Assembly: GCF_000381925.1 (NCBI RefSeq)
Contig: NZ_KB907308.1
Coordinates: 1,550,001 to 1,614,000, forward strand
DNA: 64,000 nucleotides
From: Nocardia sp. BMG111209
GTDB taxonomy: Bacteria; Actinomycetota; Actinomycetes; Mycobacteriales; Mycobacteriaceae
Direction of reading: 5' to 3'
How positions within the stretch are numbered: position 1 is the stretch's first letter; each line of letters starts with the position of its first letter. Shown piece by piece: positions 28,147-36,992 of the stretch. Made by a program: the position numbers and the translations under genes. The notes under the pieces were generated by a model. That model was not told the DNA's origin, did no database searches, and saw only the letters and a program-made list of their open reading frames with translations.

Positions 28147-28169
28147 GTGGGATCCTTTGTGCGCGAGAG

Positions 28170-29018
28170 AGTTTCGGATGTCGGAAGTAGGTAGGGGACC
28201 CGGCGGGAGCTCCGCCGTCGCCTCGGGTCCATCCGGAATCCGGCCACCGTGCGACGCACCGCCTCCGCGACCGCCGCGGTGGAGCGGCCCCGGAAACGGA
28301 AGGCCGCACCGATGTCGACGTATCCGAACGTCTCGGTGATCTCCGTACCCGGCGCCGGGACCGAGCCGGTGGTACGGCGCGAACTCCGCCGGCACGTCGA
28401 GGCGGGTCCCGACCACGGTGCACGGCGGTGTCACCGGCGGGTGGATGAGCAACTCACCGACCACCCAGCCGTCGGTCAGCGGCTCGGCCGCGGGGCGCCG
28501 CCCCAGGTTGATGTCGACGGCCGAGCCGACGAGATCGTGGCCGTGCACCTCACGCCACAGGTGTGTGGTCTCACCACCGGCGAAGCGGGCGGCCACCTCG
28601 AGGAACTGCGGTTGTGGGATACCGTGTTCCTCACTGAGGAACAGTTCCAGATGGAAGACTGTCGCCACGTTATTGCTGAGCGCTATGAGAACGGAAGAGG
28701 CGAACTCTTTCAGAGCTTCCAGCAATGGCTCTTCGTCGATCTCGATATAGCCGAGACTTTCACCGCCGTTAGCGAATTCGATACAGGCGCCCCGATAGGC
28801 CGAAGCGCTCCAGGCACCGAGTTCGGTCCCAGATGCGATTCGGCGGCCAGGTCCGGAAGTTTCGCGTGATCCGCCGGGCCGTCGAGCCGGACGATGCCGG
28901 CACTGCCCGCACCCAGCCGCGGCTTGACGATCAGCGGATAACCGTGCTCACGCGCGAATTCGGTCACCACCGAGGAGTCCGGCGCGGCCCGGAACGCCGG
29001 CGCCCGCACGGCCGCGGC
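28170..29018 (-). pseudogene. ATP-grasp ligase remnant, C-terminal two thirds, at least two frameshifts
   Basis: Minus-strand reading gives ATP-grasp sequence in three frames. They are EHGYPLIVKPRLGAGSAGIV (about 28995-28870), IEIDEEPLLEALKEF with LEVAARFAGGET (about 28800-28580), and ETFGYVDIGAAFRFRGRST (about 28360-28290). The first part is the ATP-binding B-domain and the second carries the catalytic-core Glu. Part of the middle domain is missing. The sequence starts abruptly in mid-gene near 29018. ATP-grasp enzymes ligate an amino acid to an acid; with the methyltransferase and exporter it suggests a lost small-peptide pathway. Confidence 0.75.
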
Positions 29019-29305
29019 ACGCTGGAGCGATTCCGGGACAAGCTGATCATGGGCGAGTGCGTCGCCGCCGCAGGCATTCCGGCCCCTCCCGGTGCGAACG
29101 CCCCGGACACCGCCGCGATTCCGGCGTTCGGCGAGACCCACGGCCGGCCGGTCATCGTGAAACCGCGGCTCGGCGCCTCCAGCCGGGACGTGGTCCGCGT
29201 CGACTCCCCCGACGAGGCACGGCCGTTCACCGAGCCCGCCACGGAACCCCTTCTCGTACAAGCGTTCTGTCCCGATCCGCTCCTGCACATCGACGGGCTC
29301 CGCGG
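29019..29305 (+). pseudogene. ATP-grasp ligase remnant on the opposite strand, N-terminal third
   Basis: The plus strand encodes LERFRDKLIMGECVAAAGIP, then GRPVIVKPRLGASSRDVVRV and LLVQAFCPDPLLHIDGL. This is the canonical order of an ATP-grasp A/B domain up to the HxDG region, after which similarity stops. It has no start codon of its own. It duplicates the homology of the neighbouring minus-strand fragment but is not identical, so two different ATP-grasp genes met at a junction near 29019. Confidence 0.72.
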
Positions 29306-29456
29306 CCGCCTCTCGGCTGGACTGCGCGCCCGCCGATCCGGCGCGCTTGCCGGTCGGCGCCACCTCGGCGCCGGCCTGATCGGGCCGAAACCTTCCACCG
29401 GAGCCTCGCCCGCTGTCGCGGAGCGGGCTCGGCCCCGGCGGAGCGCCGGGCGGGCG

Positions 29457-32054
29457 TCAGTACCGTCGGGTGCTGATCGCGGCCCGCTGTGCAGCTGGAT
29501 CCATTGTGGGCGTTGCCGTTCCGGACAGAGCGGGGTGCTCGGTGAGCTGTCCGTGCGCGTAGACCACGTCGCGGAGCACCTGCCGACTCGGGTCCTCGGC
29601 GAGGAACAACATCAGCTCGTTGCAGCGGCGCTGGAAGGTCAGGGCGCGCAGCGCCGCGAGTTCGGCGACGACGCGGCTGTCCTGCTCGGATCGTAGCTCT
29701 CCCAACGGAATTCGCGACACATCCAGCCGGTGGGTGAGCGTCGTGGCGGCCAGCAGGGCATCCGCGTCGCGCAACTGCTCCCAGTGCTCCTCCGGCACCG
29801 GGCGGCCTCGACGCAACCCGTCGAGAATCCGCTGCCGGATGCCGGGCACGTCGAGCGCGGCCACCGGCACCTGACCGGTGCGCCCCACCCGGCTGTGACC
29901 GTCGCGCGCGAATTCGCGGCAGCGGCGCGCGATCGCTTCGGCGGGGAGGTTCTCGACCCGGTCCAGCAGTGGCTGCGCGGCGACCAGGCCCAGCCGATCC
30001 ACCAGGCCCGGACCGGGTTCGGCCAGATTCATCTCCGTGCCGGGGCCCACCTCACCCTCCATCGGCACCTCGGCGAATCCGGCGCGCAGCCTCGGGTCGA
30101 TCGGCTGTGACGAGACCAGCGCCGCGAGCCGGGCGCCGGAGCGGGCGCCCCAGGCCACGGTGAATTCGGCGAGGATCCGGGCCGGATCGGCGACGCCCTC
30201 CCATCCGGATCCGACCGAGACCTCCCACAGCCACGGGGTGGACACCTCGCGAGGCAGGTACAGCCCGGTCGGCAGCCATCCTCGCCCTTCGGTGGAGGTG
30301 ACGAAGGCCGACACCCCACCCGGATGCCGCAGCACCGCCGCCGCCCAATCCGGTCCCATCGCCGAATCGGCAACGGCAGCAAGGATTCCCGACAGCAGTG
30401 TGCGGGCCAGCACGAAATCGCCGTTCACCCGCTCACCGAGCAGGAAGGCCGGGGTGGCGGCCGCGATCATCGCGGCGCCGACGGCCGCACGGACCCCGTC
30501 CGCCCCGTCCCGGTCCTCGTCGGAACGGGCGCCGTGCCCGGTGATGTCCTTCGCCGCCGGCGTCGCCTTGCCCGGGGCGCCGGCGACCGGCACCGGACCG
30601 GGATGTCCGGGCGACCCGACCGCACCGGGCGCGGTGATCTTGGGGCCGGCGCTCTGCGCGGTGCGCGGGTCCGATCCCGGATGCGCTGCGGCAGCGGCGC
30701 TTCCGGCCGCGACGGCCGCCGCGGCACCGGGCGCCGCGACGGCCGCCGCGGCCGGCAGATCGGACGGTGGTGCGAACACCGCTGGATGGCCCATCGTCAC
30801 GGCCGGCCCGGCGGCCGCGATACCCGCGGCCAGGTCCAGGGGCGACAGCTCCTCGCCACCGGAAACTCCCTCCGGCACACCGAGTTCGGCGGGTTCACCG
30901 GTGTGGCCGGCCGGCGGCTCACCGCCGGTCTGGTAGCCGCCGGCCTCCGCCGCGATCTGCCCGCCCGGGGCGCCCGGCTCGTACCGGCCCGGATCATATT
31001 GCTCCGCAGGCACTTCCGTCGGCTCGACGGGGCCGCCGGACCAGCCCGGATCGGCATAGCCGCCGCCCGGGCCCGCGCCGGCTTCGTAGTCGTTCCCCGC
31101 GGTGTACCGGCCGGGCACGGGCCCGGCATATCCGGACGAAGCCGTCGGCTCCGTCACGCCGGGCGTATACCCGTCGTCATCGGAACGGTTGTCGCCGGAA
31201 CCGTCATAGCCGGGGCGGTCGTACCCGGATACCGGCCCCGCGTCGTAGGCGGGGTTCGTGCCGTCGTAGCTCGGCGCCCCCTGATCCGGGTAGGCCGGAT
31301 CCATCGCCATCCGGTTCAACGGCTCCGCGTCGGGATCGAGCAGGTGCAACAGCAGATCCGCCAATGCCCTGGGCCCGGAACCCACCGGCAGCGGCCCCGG
31401 CTGCCGCAACCGGGGATCGGCGAAGAGGTTGTGCAGCGGATTCTGTTGCCCCGGCACGTGCGGACGTCTGGAGCCGCCCGGGCCGGTGCCCGGCCCGACA
31501 CCCGGTCCGCTGCCCAGCGTCCACGGGCCCGGCACCCCGAGCAGATCCGCGATCAGCGACAGCCCGGGCATTCCCTGTGGACTCACCGATGTGCGCGCCG
31601 CCGCGATGACATCGTCGACCTCGGCCGCGGCGCGGCCGATGATGCCGCCGACCGCCGTGCGGCGCTGCTCCTCGGTCCGGTCGTCGTCGTGACCGATGGA
31701 CTGCGCCTTGCGGATCCGGGCATCCGCGGCGTCGACGATGTCGAGAATCCGATGCCGGGTCCGGTAGACCAGCGACGACATGTCGCCGAAGGTGTCGGCC
31801 GCGGCGGTCAGCGCCTGCGAGTAGACGCCGAGATTGCCCTGCTGCGTCCGCATTCCGTCCTTGATCGGTTGCAGGCTCCGGCTGAACCGCACCCGATCGT
31901 CGAAATTCCGCCGGGCCGCGCCGACGTCGTGCAGATCCAGGTTGTCGGCGGTGGTGCGGGTCGCCGTCTCCAGCCCGCTCCAGGTGCCGGGACCGATCTC
32001 CGGCCAGTTGCCGCGGACGATCTCGTTCCAGTACGGGCTGTCGTGCGGGGCCAT
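29457..32054 (-). CDS. Large T7SS-associated protein with WXG100-like N-terminus and DUF5631/DUF5632-like C-terminus
   Basis: The 865-residue product begins with a helical region (about 1-190: WNEIVRGNWPEIGPGTWSGL, then long amphipathic helices). An acidic Tyr/Gly/Pro/Asp-rich linker (about 240-520) follows, and then a C-terminal half (about 545-840) paralogous to that of the protein at 23475-25382, with STEGRGWLPTGLYLPREVS and FQRRCNELMLFLA. It is the last gene of the minus-strand operon that starts at 37547. Likely secreted or surface-located T7SS-associated protein; no catalytic motif seen. Confidence 0.77.
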   Translation of the reverse strand: MAPHDSPYWNEIVRGNWPEIGPGTWSGLETATRTTADNLDLHDVGAARRNFDDRVRFSRSLQPIKDGMRTQQGNLGVYSQALTAAADTFGDMSSLVYRTRHRILDIVDAADARIRKAQSIGHDDDRTEEQRRTAVGGIIGRAAAEVDDVIAAARTSVSPQGMPGLSLIADLLGVPGPWTLGSGPGVGPGTGPGGSRRPHVPGQQNPLHNLFADPRLRQPGPLPVGSGPRALADLLLHLLDPDAEPLNRMAMDPAYPDQGAPSYDGTNPAYDAGPVSGYDRPGYDGSGDNRSDDDGYTPGVTEPTASSGYAGPVPGRYTAGNDYEAGAGPGGGYADPGWSGGPVEPTEVPAEQYDPGRYEPGAPGGQIAAEAGGYQTGGEPPAGHTGEPAELGVPEGVSGGEELSPLDLAAGIAAAGPAVTMGHPAVFAPPSDLPAAAAVAAPGAAAAVAAGSAAAAAHPGSDPRTAQSAGPKITAPGAVGSPGHPGPVPVAGAPGKATPAAKDITGHGARSDEDRDGADGVRAAVGAAMIAAATPAFLLGERVNGDFVLARTLLSGILAAVADSAMGPDWAAAVLRHPGGVSAFVTSTEGRGWLPTGLYLPREVSTPWLWEVSVGSGWEGVADPARILAEFTVAWGARSGARLAALVSSQPIDPRLRAGFAEVPMEGEVGPGTEMNLAEPGPGLVDRLGLVAAQPLLDRVENLPAEAIARRCREFARDGHSRVGRTGQVPVAALDVPGIRQRILDGLRRGRPVPEEHWEQLRDADALLAATTLTHRLDVSRIPLGELRSEQDSRVVAELAALRALTFQRRCNELMLFLAEDPSRQVLRDVVYAHGQLTEHPALSGTATPTMDPAAQRAAISTRRY

Positions 32055-32061
32055 TCGGCGG

Positions 32062-32379
32062 TCACACCGGTTCGGTGCCGGCCACCATGAGGCCGCCGAG
32101 GATGTCGGTGCCCGCCAGCGCGTCCACCGCCTTGACCGCGTCCAGGAGGATGGTGTCGCTGCGGCCGTCGTCGGTGGTGACCGAATCGCCGAAAGCGGAG
32201 ACGATCCAGTCCAATTTGCCGACCAGATCCCGATCCAGCGGTGAATCCGCCCGCGCGGGCACCGTCAGGCCGTCGACCGTGTCCGACACCTGTCCCGTAT
32301 ACGTCGTCGCGGAGCCGGTGAACTTCACGGCGCCCAGGACCACCTCGGTCGCTTCGTCGATGTCCAGTTTGTCGACCAT
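32062..32379 (-). CDS. Small helical protein, EspC/WXG100-size, function unknown
   Basis: A 105-residue acidic helical protein. There is no WXG tripeptide and no membrane helix. Size and position, next to an EspH-like gene and a large T7SS-associated protein, suggest a small ESX substrate or chaperone. It is separated by 7 bases from the following gene. Confidence 0.65.
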   Translation of the reverse strand: MVDKLDIDEATEVVLGAVKFTGSATTYTGQVSDTVDGLTVPARADSPLDRDLVGKLDWIVSAFGDSVTTDDGRSDTILLDAVKAVDALAGTDILGGLMVAGTEPV

Positions 32380-32413
32380 GCCTACTGTCCCGTCTGTGGA
32401 GGTGCGGATCGAA

Positions 32414-32767
32414 TCAGGATCCGGCGGAACCGAATTCGGCCAGTTCCATGGCCCGGTACGCGGCTTCGGTGGGCAGGTCGAACGAGTCGATGGTGTAGGG
32501 GCGAGTGCCGTTGTGCTCCATCTCGGCTCGCAGCCCGACGCGCGACTTCAGATGTGCCAGACGGGCTGTCCGGAGGATCTCGGCGGACAGCCACGTCTCG
32601 CCGTTGTCGCAGGCGTCGTCGGTGATGTGCATGCCGACGATCTCACCGTCGCGATTGCACGCCACCCCCACGCTGTTCTCCGGATTGAACACCTCGTAGA
32701 TCAGGTTCCGCCAGTCGGGCTCGGCGCCCCGCTCGTCGAGATCGTCGAAGTCGTAGCTCCCGGTCAC
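32414..32767 (-). CDS. EspH-like protein (DUF2694-type)
   Basis: The 117-residue product begins VTGSYDFDDLDERG and contains YEVFNPENSVGVACNRDGEI, then an amphipathic helix, then FDLPTEAAYRAMELAEF. This order (N-x-SVxV, DGxI, helix, LPTxEEA) matches my recollection of mycobacterial EspH. EspH is a small cytosolic ESX-1 protein of YbaB-like fold needed for secretion of specific substrates. GTG at 32767 has a perfect AAGGAG 6 bases upstream. Frames extending further upstream have no such support. Confidence 0.65.
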   Translation of the reverse strand: MTGSYDFDDLDERGAEPDWRNLIYEVFNPENSVGVACNRDGEIVGMHITDDACDNGETWLSAEILRTARLAHLKSRVGLRAEMEHNGTRPYTIDSFDLPTEAAYRAMELAEFGSAGS

Positions 32768-32784
32768 GTGAAACTCCTTGTCGC

Positions 32785-33450
32785 TCAGGCCGATTCCGCA
32801 GCCGATTCCAGCTGTTCGGTCAGCAGTGCCCAGCCACCGTCGTCCACGGTGAGCACCAGCCGCAACTGCCAGAACCGGCTGCCGATGTACAGTTCGCCGG
32901 AGCCGTCGCTCTCGACCTCGAGGCGGTCGGGACTTTCCGCGACCGGGTTGAGGGTCACGGTGGTGGCCGGGGGCCGGCGGTCGTCCACCGTGAACAGGGT
33001 CGCGCTGCCCCCGGGGATGAAGGTCTGGCGGCACCGCTCGCCGGCCGAGACCGCCAGTCCCCCACTGTTGGTGGAGACGGTGTTGTCCGGATTCAGCAAC
33101 AGTTGCATCAGCCAGGCGCGGGCGACCGGCTCCGGACGCGAGGCGTTGATGGCGAGCGTGTACGCCACCGACAAGTCGACCACCAGCACCGTCTCCTGCG
33201 CGGTGACACCGACGACCACCAGCCGGCGCGACGTTCCGTTCGGGTACGGCAGATCGTCGGCCGGGAAGGACTGCACCGCCGCGCCGATACCGCCCGAGGG
33301 ATAGGCCGAGACCTCACCGGTGGCGACCGCCACGGTGTAGGCGGCGACCGGCGCGGACGACCGCTCGCCGACGCCGATGAGCCGGACCAGCCCCTCGTCG
33401 TGCAGCCACCGGATGGTGTCGGCGACGGTGACCTCGCTCGGCGCGGTCAT
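32785..33450 (-). CDS. Conserved T7SS-locus protein of unknown function
   Basis: A 221-residue soluble protein of mixed alpha/beta character, without signal peptide or membrane helix. It begins MTAPSEVTVADTIRWLHDEG. I do not recognise the family. The ATG at 33450 overlaps the stop of the YbaB-like gene by 4 bases, so it is part of the same translationally coupled operon. A cytosolic chaperone-like role is possible but only a guess from context. Confidence 0.65.
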   Translation of the reverse strand: MTAPSEVTVADTIRWLHDEGLVRLIGVGERSSAPVAAYTVAVATGEVSAYPSGGIGAAVQSFPADDLPYPNGTSRRLVVVGVTAQETVLVVDLSVAYTLAINASRPEPVARAWLMQLLLNPDNTVSTNSGGLAVSAGERCRQTFIPGGSATLFTVDDRRPPATTVTLNPVAESPDRLEVESDGSGELYIGSRFWQLRLVLTVDDGGWALLTEQLESAAESA

Positions 33451-33782
33451 GAGTGCTGTGCGGGAACGCTCGCCTCGGGCGCGTTCCACGTCTCGTTGTC
33501 CATCAGGGTCCGGTACTGCAGACCGGCGTCGACGGTGCTCTCCCGGATCGCGGTCATGATCTCGGTGACCAGTTCCGCGCCGGTGAATTTCGTGGTCGTG
33601 CCGGGCGCCAGGTAGAGGCTGGTCAGTCTGCCCATGGCATCGACCTCGGGAACCACCGTGCCACCGGGCGACGGCCGCCGGGCCCGGATACCGTCGATGC
33701 GCTCGCGCAGATCGGCGATCCGGTGCCGCAGTTCCCGCGCGGCGTCCAGCGCCGCCTGCACGTCGGGATGCATATCGTTCAC
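33447..33782 (-). CDS. YbaB/EbfC-like small protein
   Basis: The 111-residue protein has an N-terminal coiled-coil helix (about 5-35) and a YbaB-type core (VPEVDAMGRLTSLYLAPGTT, then a helix). It is the second YbaB-like protein of the locus after that at 25646. GTG at 33782 overlaps the upstream stop by 4 bases and the downstream ATG overlaps its stop by 4 bases. Confidence 0.7.
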   Translation of the reverse strand: MNDMHPDVQAALDAARELRHRIADLRERIDGIRARRPSPGGTVVPEVDAMGRLTSLYLAPGTTTKFTGAELVTEIMTAIRESTVDAGLQYRTLMDNETWNAPEASVPAQHS

Positions 33783-35284
33783 GCGCTTCCTCCGGAGTGG
33801 GTCTGATTTCCGATGCCGGGTGTGGTCGGCGGCGTCGCGGTCGGCGCAATCGTCGGTTTCTCGCCGATCACCTGCTCGGTGTACGGGGTGTCGTCGACGT
33901 ACATCAGCCGATCCGGATGCCAGGCGACCACTCGGTTGCGATCATTGCCGCTGCCGCCGCCCGCACCGCCCATCCCGCCCATCGGCATCATCGGCATGTA
34001 GGGCATGCCGCCGCCCGCCGCGGTGCCGGCCCGGGCCGTCGCGGCCGTCGCCGCCGATACCGGTTCCGACACCGCGGCACGCGCGGCCGTCGACGCGACC
34101 TGGGTGTTGAGACCGGCCGTACTCGCCACCATCGGCATCGCGCCGACGTTCACGGTGTCGAGGCCGTTGCCACCGCCGCCCGAACCGCCACCGCCACCGC
34201 CACCGCCGTCCAGCGAGCCGGGAATGCTGGGATACCCGTAGCCGTCGAGCCCGGATTCGCCCAGGGCATCGGCATTCTGGGCGTTCTGGCCGGTGAGACC
34301 GTTGGCGCCCTGGCCCATCGAGCCCATCAGGCTCGACAACATCTGCATGAGACTGCTGGCGTCGCTGGAGCTGCCGCCGGAACTCGTACCGCCGGTACCG
34401 GTTCCGGTGCCCGACGTCGAGGTGGAGCCGGTGCCCGTCCCGGTACCGGAGCCCAGCTTGCTGCCGACCGTCGAGGTGTAATCGGTGAACGCCTGCTGTG
34501 ACTGCGCCATCACCTCTTGATATTTCGCCAGCGCCGTCGCCAGCCGCGCCTTGTCCTTACCCTTCATCGCCGCGAGCAGTTCCTTACGCGCGGCGGCGAT
34601 CTCCTGCGGGGTCGGATGCCTGCTCTTGGCCGTACTGAAGGCATCGGTGTAGGAGTCGATGTTGTCCGCCAGCCCGGACAGGTGGGAACCGTACCGGTCC
34701 AGCGTGTTCCGATGCTGCGACACCTCGGTGGCGGCGAGCGGCCCGCCCGTCGACCAGTTCTGGAGAGTGTTCGCCGCACCGTCCAACTGCCCGATGGTGC
34801 CGGCGTGCGTGGTGCTCAGATAGTCGCGGATCGACCCGGCGAAGGCGGTGGCCGGCCCGATTCCGGGCCCGGTGTGCAACTGCTGGGCGAAGGTCATCGG
34901 ATCGACCGCGCCGCTGCTCGGGCCGCCCGGCGGCGCCAGCCGGAAGTCGTGTGGCAACTGCGCCGACACCGGATTGACCGCGATCGGACCGCCACCGGCG
35001 TCGGCGATCCGCTGTCCGCCCTCGGCATCCGCGGCCGTGTAATCGGCGGCCGACGTACCGATCTTGTACGCGGTCCGATGAATCCCGTTGAGCGTGTCCA
35101 GGGTTCCGTTGAAGATCGACTCGGTCTGCCCGTTGAGGAACGGCACCGCCGCCGCCGACACCGGATCGGCGCCCGCGTGCTGCACCCATCCCGCGGGCAG
35201 CGATTGTCCGGTGGTGTGGGCGGTCCCCGCGAGCGTCGACGCCAAGCCCAGCAGCTCCTGCGGATCCACGTTCAGCTCCGGCAC
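33779..35284 (-). CDS. EspB/EspE-like T7SS substrate with Met/Gly-rich segments
   Basis: The 501-residue product has a long helical N-terminal region (about 1-290). A Gly/Ser/Thr linker follows, then DASSLMQMLSSLMGSMGQG (about 315-333), Gly-rich tracts, MPYMPMMPMGGMGG (about 435) and the C-terminal HPDRLMYVDDTPYTEQVIGE. A Met/Gly-rich patch followed by a short conserved tail recalls T7SS substrates encoded near EspG/EspH genes. GTG at 35284 has GAGGAGG 6 bases upstream; the longer open frame is rejected for this reason. It overlaps the following gene by 4 bases. Confidence 0.75.
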   Translation of the reverse strand: MPELNVDPQELLGLASTLAGTAHTTGQSLPAGWVQHAGADPVSAAAVPFLNGQTESIFNGTLDTLNGIHRTAYKIGTSAADYTAADAEGGQRIADAGGGPIAVNPVSAQLPHDFRLAPPGGPSSGAVDPMTFAQQLHTGPGIGPATAFAGSIRDYLSTTHAGTIGQLDGAANTLQNWSTGGPLAATEVSQHRNTLDRYGSHLSGLADNIDSYTDAFSTAKSRHPTPQEIAAARKELLAAMKGKDKARLATALAKYQEVMAQSQQAFTDYTSTVGSKLGSGTGTGTGSTSTSGTGTGTGGTSSGGSSSDASSLMQMLSSLMGSMGQGANGLTGQNAQNADALGESGLDGYGYPSIPGSLDGGGGGGGGSGGGGNGLDTVNVGAMPMVASTAGLNTQVASTAARAAVSEPVSAATAATARAGTAAGGGMPYMPMMPMGGMGGAGGGSGNDRNRVVAWHPDRLMYVDDTPYTEQVIGEKPTIAPTATPPTTPGIGNQTHSGGSA

Positions 35285-35327
35285 GACAAACCTCCTCTCC
35301 CGGTCCGGCCTCCGGCGATCACGTCGG

Positions 35328-36983
35328 TCAGGCCGGCGCGACCGCCGGCACCGCGGCCGCCGCGGCGCCACCGGACGGATCGCCGGGAACCGCGGCCGCG
35401 CCACCGGATCCGGTATCGGTGGCGTTGGTGACCTCGATCCCGTTGGGATGCTGGAATCCGGTGAATGCCCCGAATTCGCCTGCCGCTCCCGACATGTCGG
35501 GGGCGAACGGCTTCAGCTGCCCGTCGACGATCACATCCAGCGTACCGTCCGTCCCGGAACCCATCACTCGAACGATCGCGGTCGCGTTCTCCCACGTGGC
35601 CACGTCGCCTGTCATCAACTGATACGGATCGACCGAGGCGCCGATCGTCTTCTTGTCGGCCCACTTCGCGGACGTGCCCGCGTACGCGGCCTGGGCGTCG
35701 GTGCTCTTCTGATTACCGAACGCCACGTCCAGGGCCTTGGCGACGGTGAGCGAGACCTTCTGGGTCTGACCGTCGGGGAATGTGTAGGTGACGGTGCCGT
35801 CCGCGTCCGGAGTGCGGGTTCCGGGGGCGTTGCCCGCCGGTTGATTCGACGTGGCGCCGCTGGTGGGCCCTTGTTGCGCGGGAGCGGATTGCGCGGGCGC
35901 CGACTGGGCGGGCGCCTGCTGCGCGGGCTGGGCCTGCGCATACGGCGGGTACTGGCCGTACCGATCGCCATAGGGGTCACGGCCGTACGGGTCCGTGTTC
36001 TGGCTCGGGTCGGTCAGCCCCCGGTTCTGCATCATCGACATCAGCATCGGCAACATGCTCATCAGCGAGCTGAGATCCGCCCCGCCGGTGTCGGCGCTGG
36101 CCGGGGTGGCGTTACCGGCGTTGTAGCCGTTACCGGTGCCGTCCGTGCCGGTACCCGTACCGGTCCCGGTGTTACCGAGACCGCCGGTGCTGCCGGTACT
36201 ACCCGTGCTTCCGGCACTGCCGTACGGGTCGTAGGCCGACGTCGACCCGGAGGAGGTGCCCGCGCCGGTGGAGATGGGGGTGTAGCCGTCACCGGCCGAG
36301 GTCGATGTCGAGGTCGCGCCCGAGGTGCTGCCCGTCTGGCTCGCGGCGGGCGGATTGTAGGGCGAGGATGCGCTCTGGCTGGTCGAGGTGCTGCTGCCCG
36401 GCTTGGTCGGGTCGTCGCCGGGTTTGGTCTTGTTCAGGGCGTCGGCCGAGTCCTGCGCCGCCTTGTGGATGGATGCCAAATCCTTGGTGTAAGTGTCCCG
36501 GGCATCGGCCAGATAGCCGGTGACATACTCCAGTTCGGGCTGGTTGACCTTCGGCGGGGGGTTCGACGCCTGCGCCGTCAGATCGAGGATGAACTTGTTC
36601 AGGGCGGTCTGCAGATCGGTGGCCGCGTCTCCGTAAATCTTCACGGTGTCGAGTACTGTCTTGTCATTCGCGTTCAAGTCGATGGCCGTCTGCTGCAGGC
36701 TCGCCACGATCGCGCTGTAGTTCATTTGCAGCTGCGCGGTACCCGACAGATCCGACAAACTCGGATCGAAGGGGGTCAAGGAATCCAGAGTGGGAAGCTT
36801 CTTGTCATCCTTGCCGAGCCCGTAGTAGAGATCACCTATATTGTCGTACAACGACTGGAACATGCCGACGATACTCTGCGGCAATGCATACAGGTGCCAA
36901 TTTTCCTGCGGTACATTCTGGTCTTTCAGTGCCTGTTGGATGCCGTCGGGGCTGGGAATCAACAGTTGCTGGAGATCCGGCAT
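35328..36983 (-). CDS. T7SS-associated protein with Met-rich core and paralogous C-terminal domain
   Basis: The 551-residue product has a helical N-terminal domain (about 1-190), a Ser/Thr/Gly linker, LSSLMSMLPMLMSMMQN (about 300-316), an Ala/Pro/Gln-rich stretch and a C-terminal domain (about 405-530). That domain begins FPDGQTQKVSLTVAKALDV and contains MTGDVATWENATAIVRV and FTGFQHPNG. This domain matches the one in the 21352-23475 product (LPDGSTQQV, HTGDVVQWDN, FRGFYHPSG). Second gene of its operon, 9 bases after the upstream stop. Function unknown. Confidence 0.77.
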   Translation of the reverse strand: MPDLQQLLIPSPDGIQQALKDQNVPQENWHLYALPQSIVGMFQSLYDNIGDLYYGLGKDDKKLPTLDSLTPFDPSLSDLSGTAQLQMNYSAIVASLQQTAIDLNANDKTVLDTVKIYGDAATDLQTALNKFILDLTAQASNPPPKVNQPELEYVTGYLADARDTYTKDLASIHKAAQDSADALNKTKPGDDPTKPGSSTSTSQSASSPYNPPAASQTGSTSGATSTSTSAGDGYTPISTGAGTSSGSTSAYDPYGSAGSTGSTGSTGGLGNTGTGTGTGTDGTGNGYNAGNATPASADTGGADLSSLMSMLPMLMSMMQNRGLTDPSQNTDPYGRDPYGDRYGQYPPYAQAQPAQQAPAQSAPAQSAPAQQGPTSGATSNQPAGNAPGTRTPDADGTVTYTFPDGQTQKVSLTVAKALDVAFGNQKSTDAQAAYAGTSAKWADKKTIGASVDPYQLMTGDVATWENATAIVRVMGSGTDGTLDVIVDGQLKPFAPDMSGAAGEFGAFTGFQHPNGIEVTNATDTGSGGAAAVPGDPSGGAAAAAVPAVAPA

Positions 36984-36992
36984 CGCTCACCC

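Noticed and set aside
28626-28642. Perfect palindrome GTTCCTCACTGAGGAAC
   Set aside because: It falls in the well-conserved ATP-grasp coding sequence (FLSEEHG) and has no similar copy elsewhere in the window.
27501-29456. A possible insertion sequence at the pseudogene junctions
   Set aside because: No transposase fragment, target duplication or terminal repeat was seen around the egtD deletion or the strand switch near 29019.
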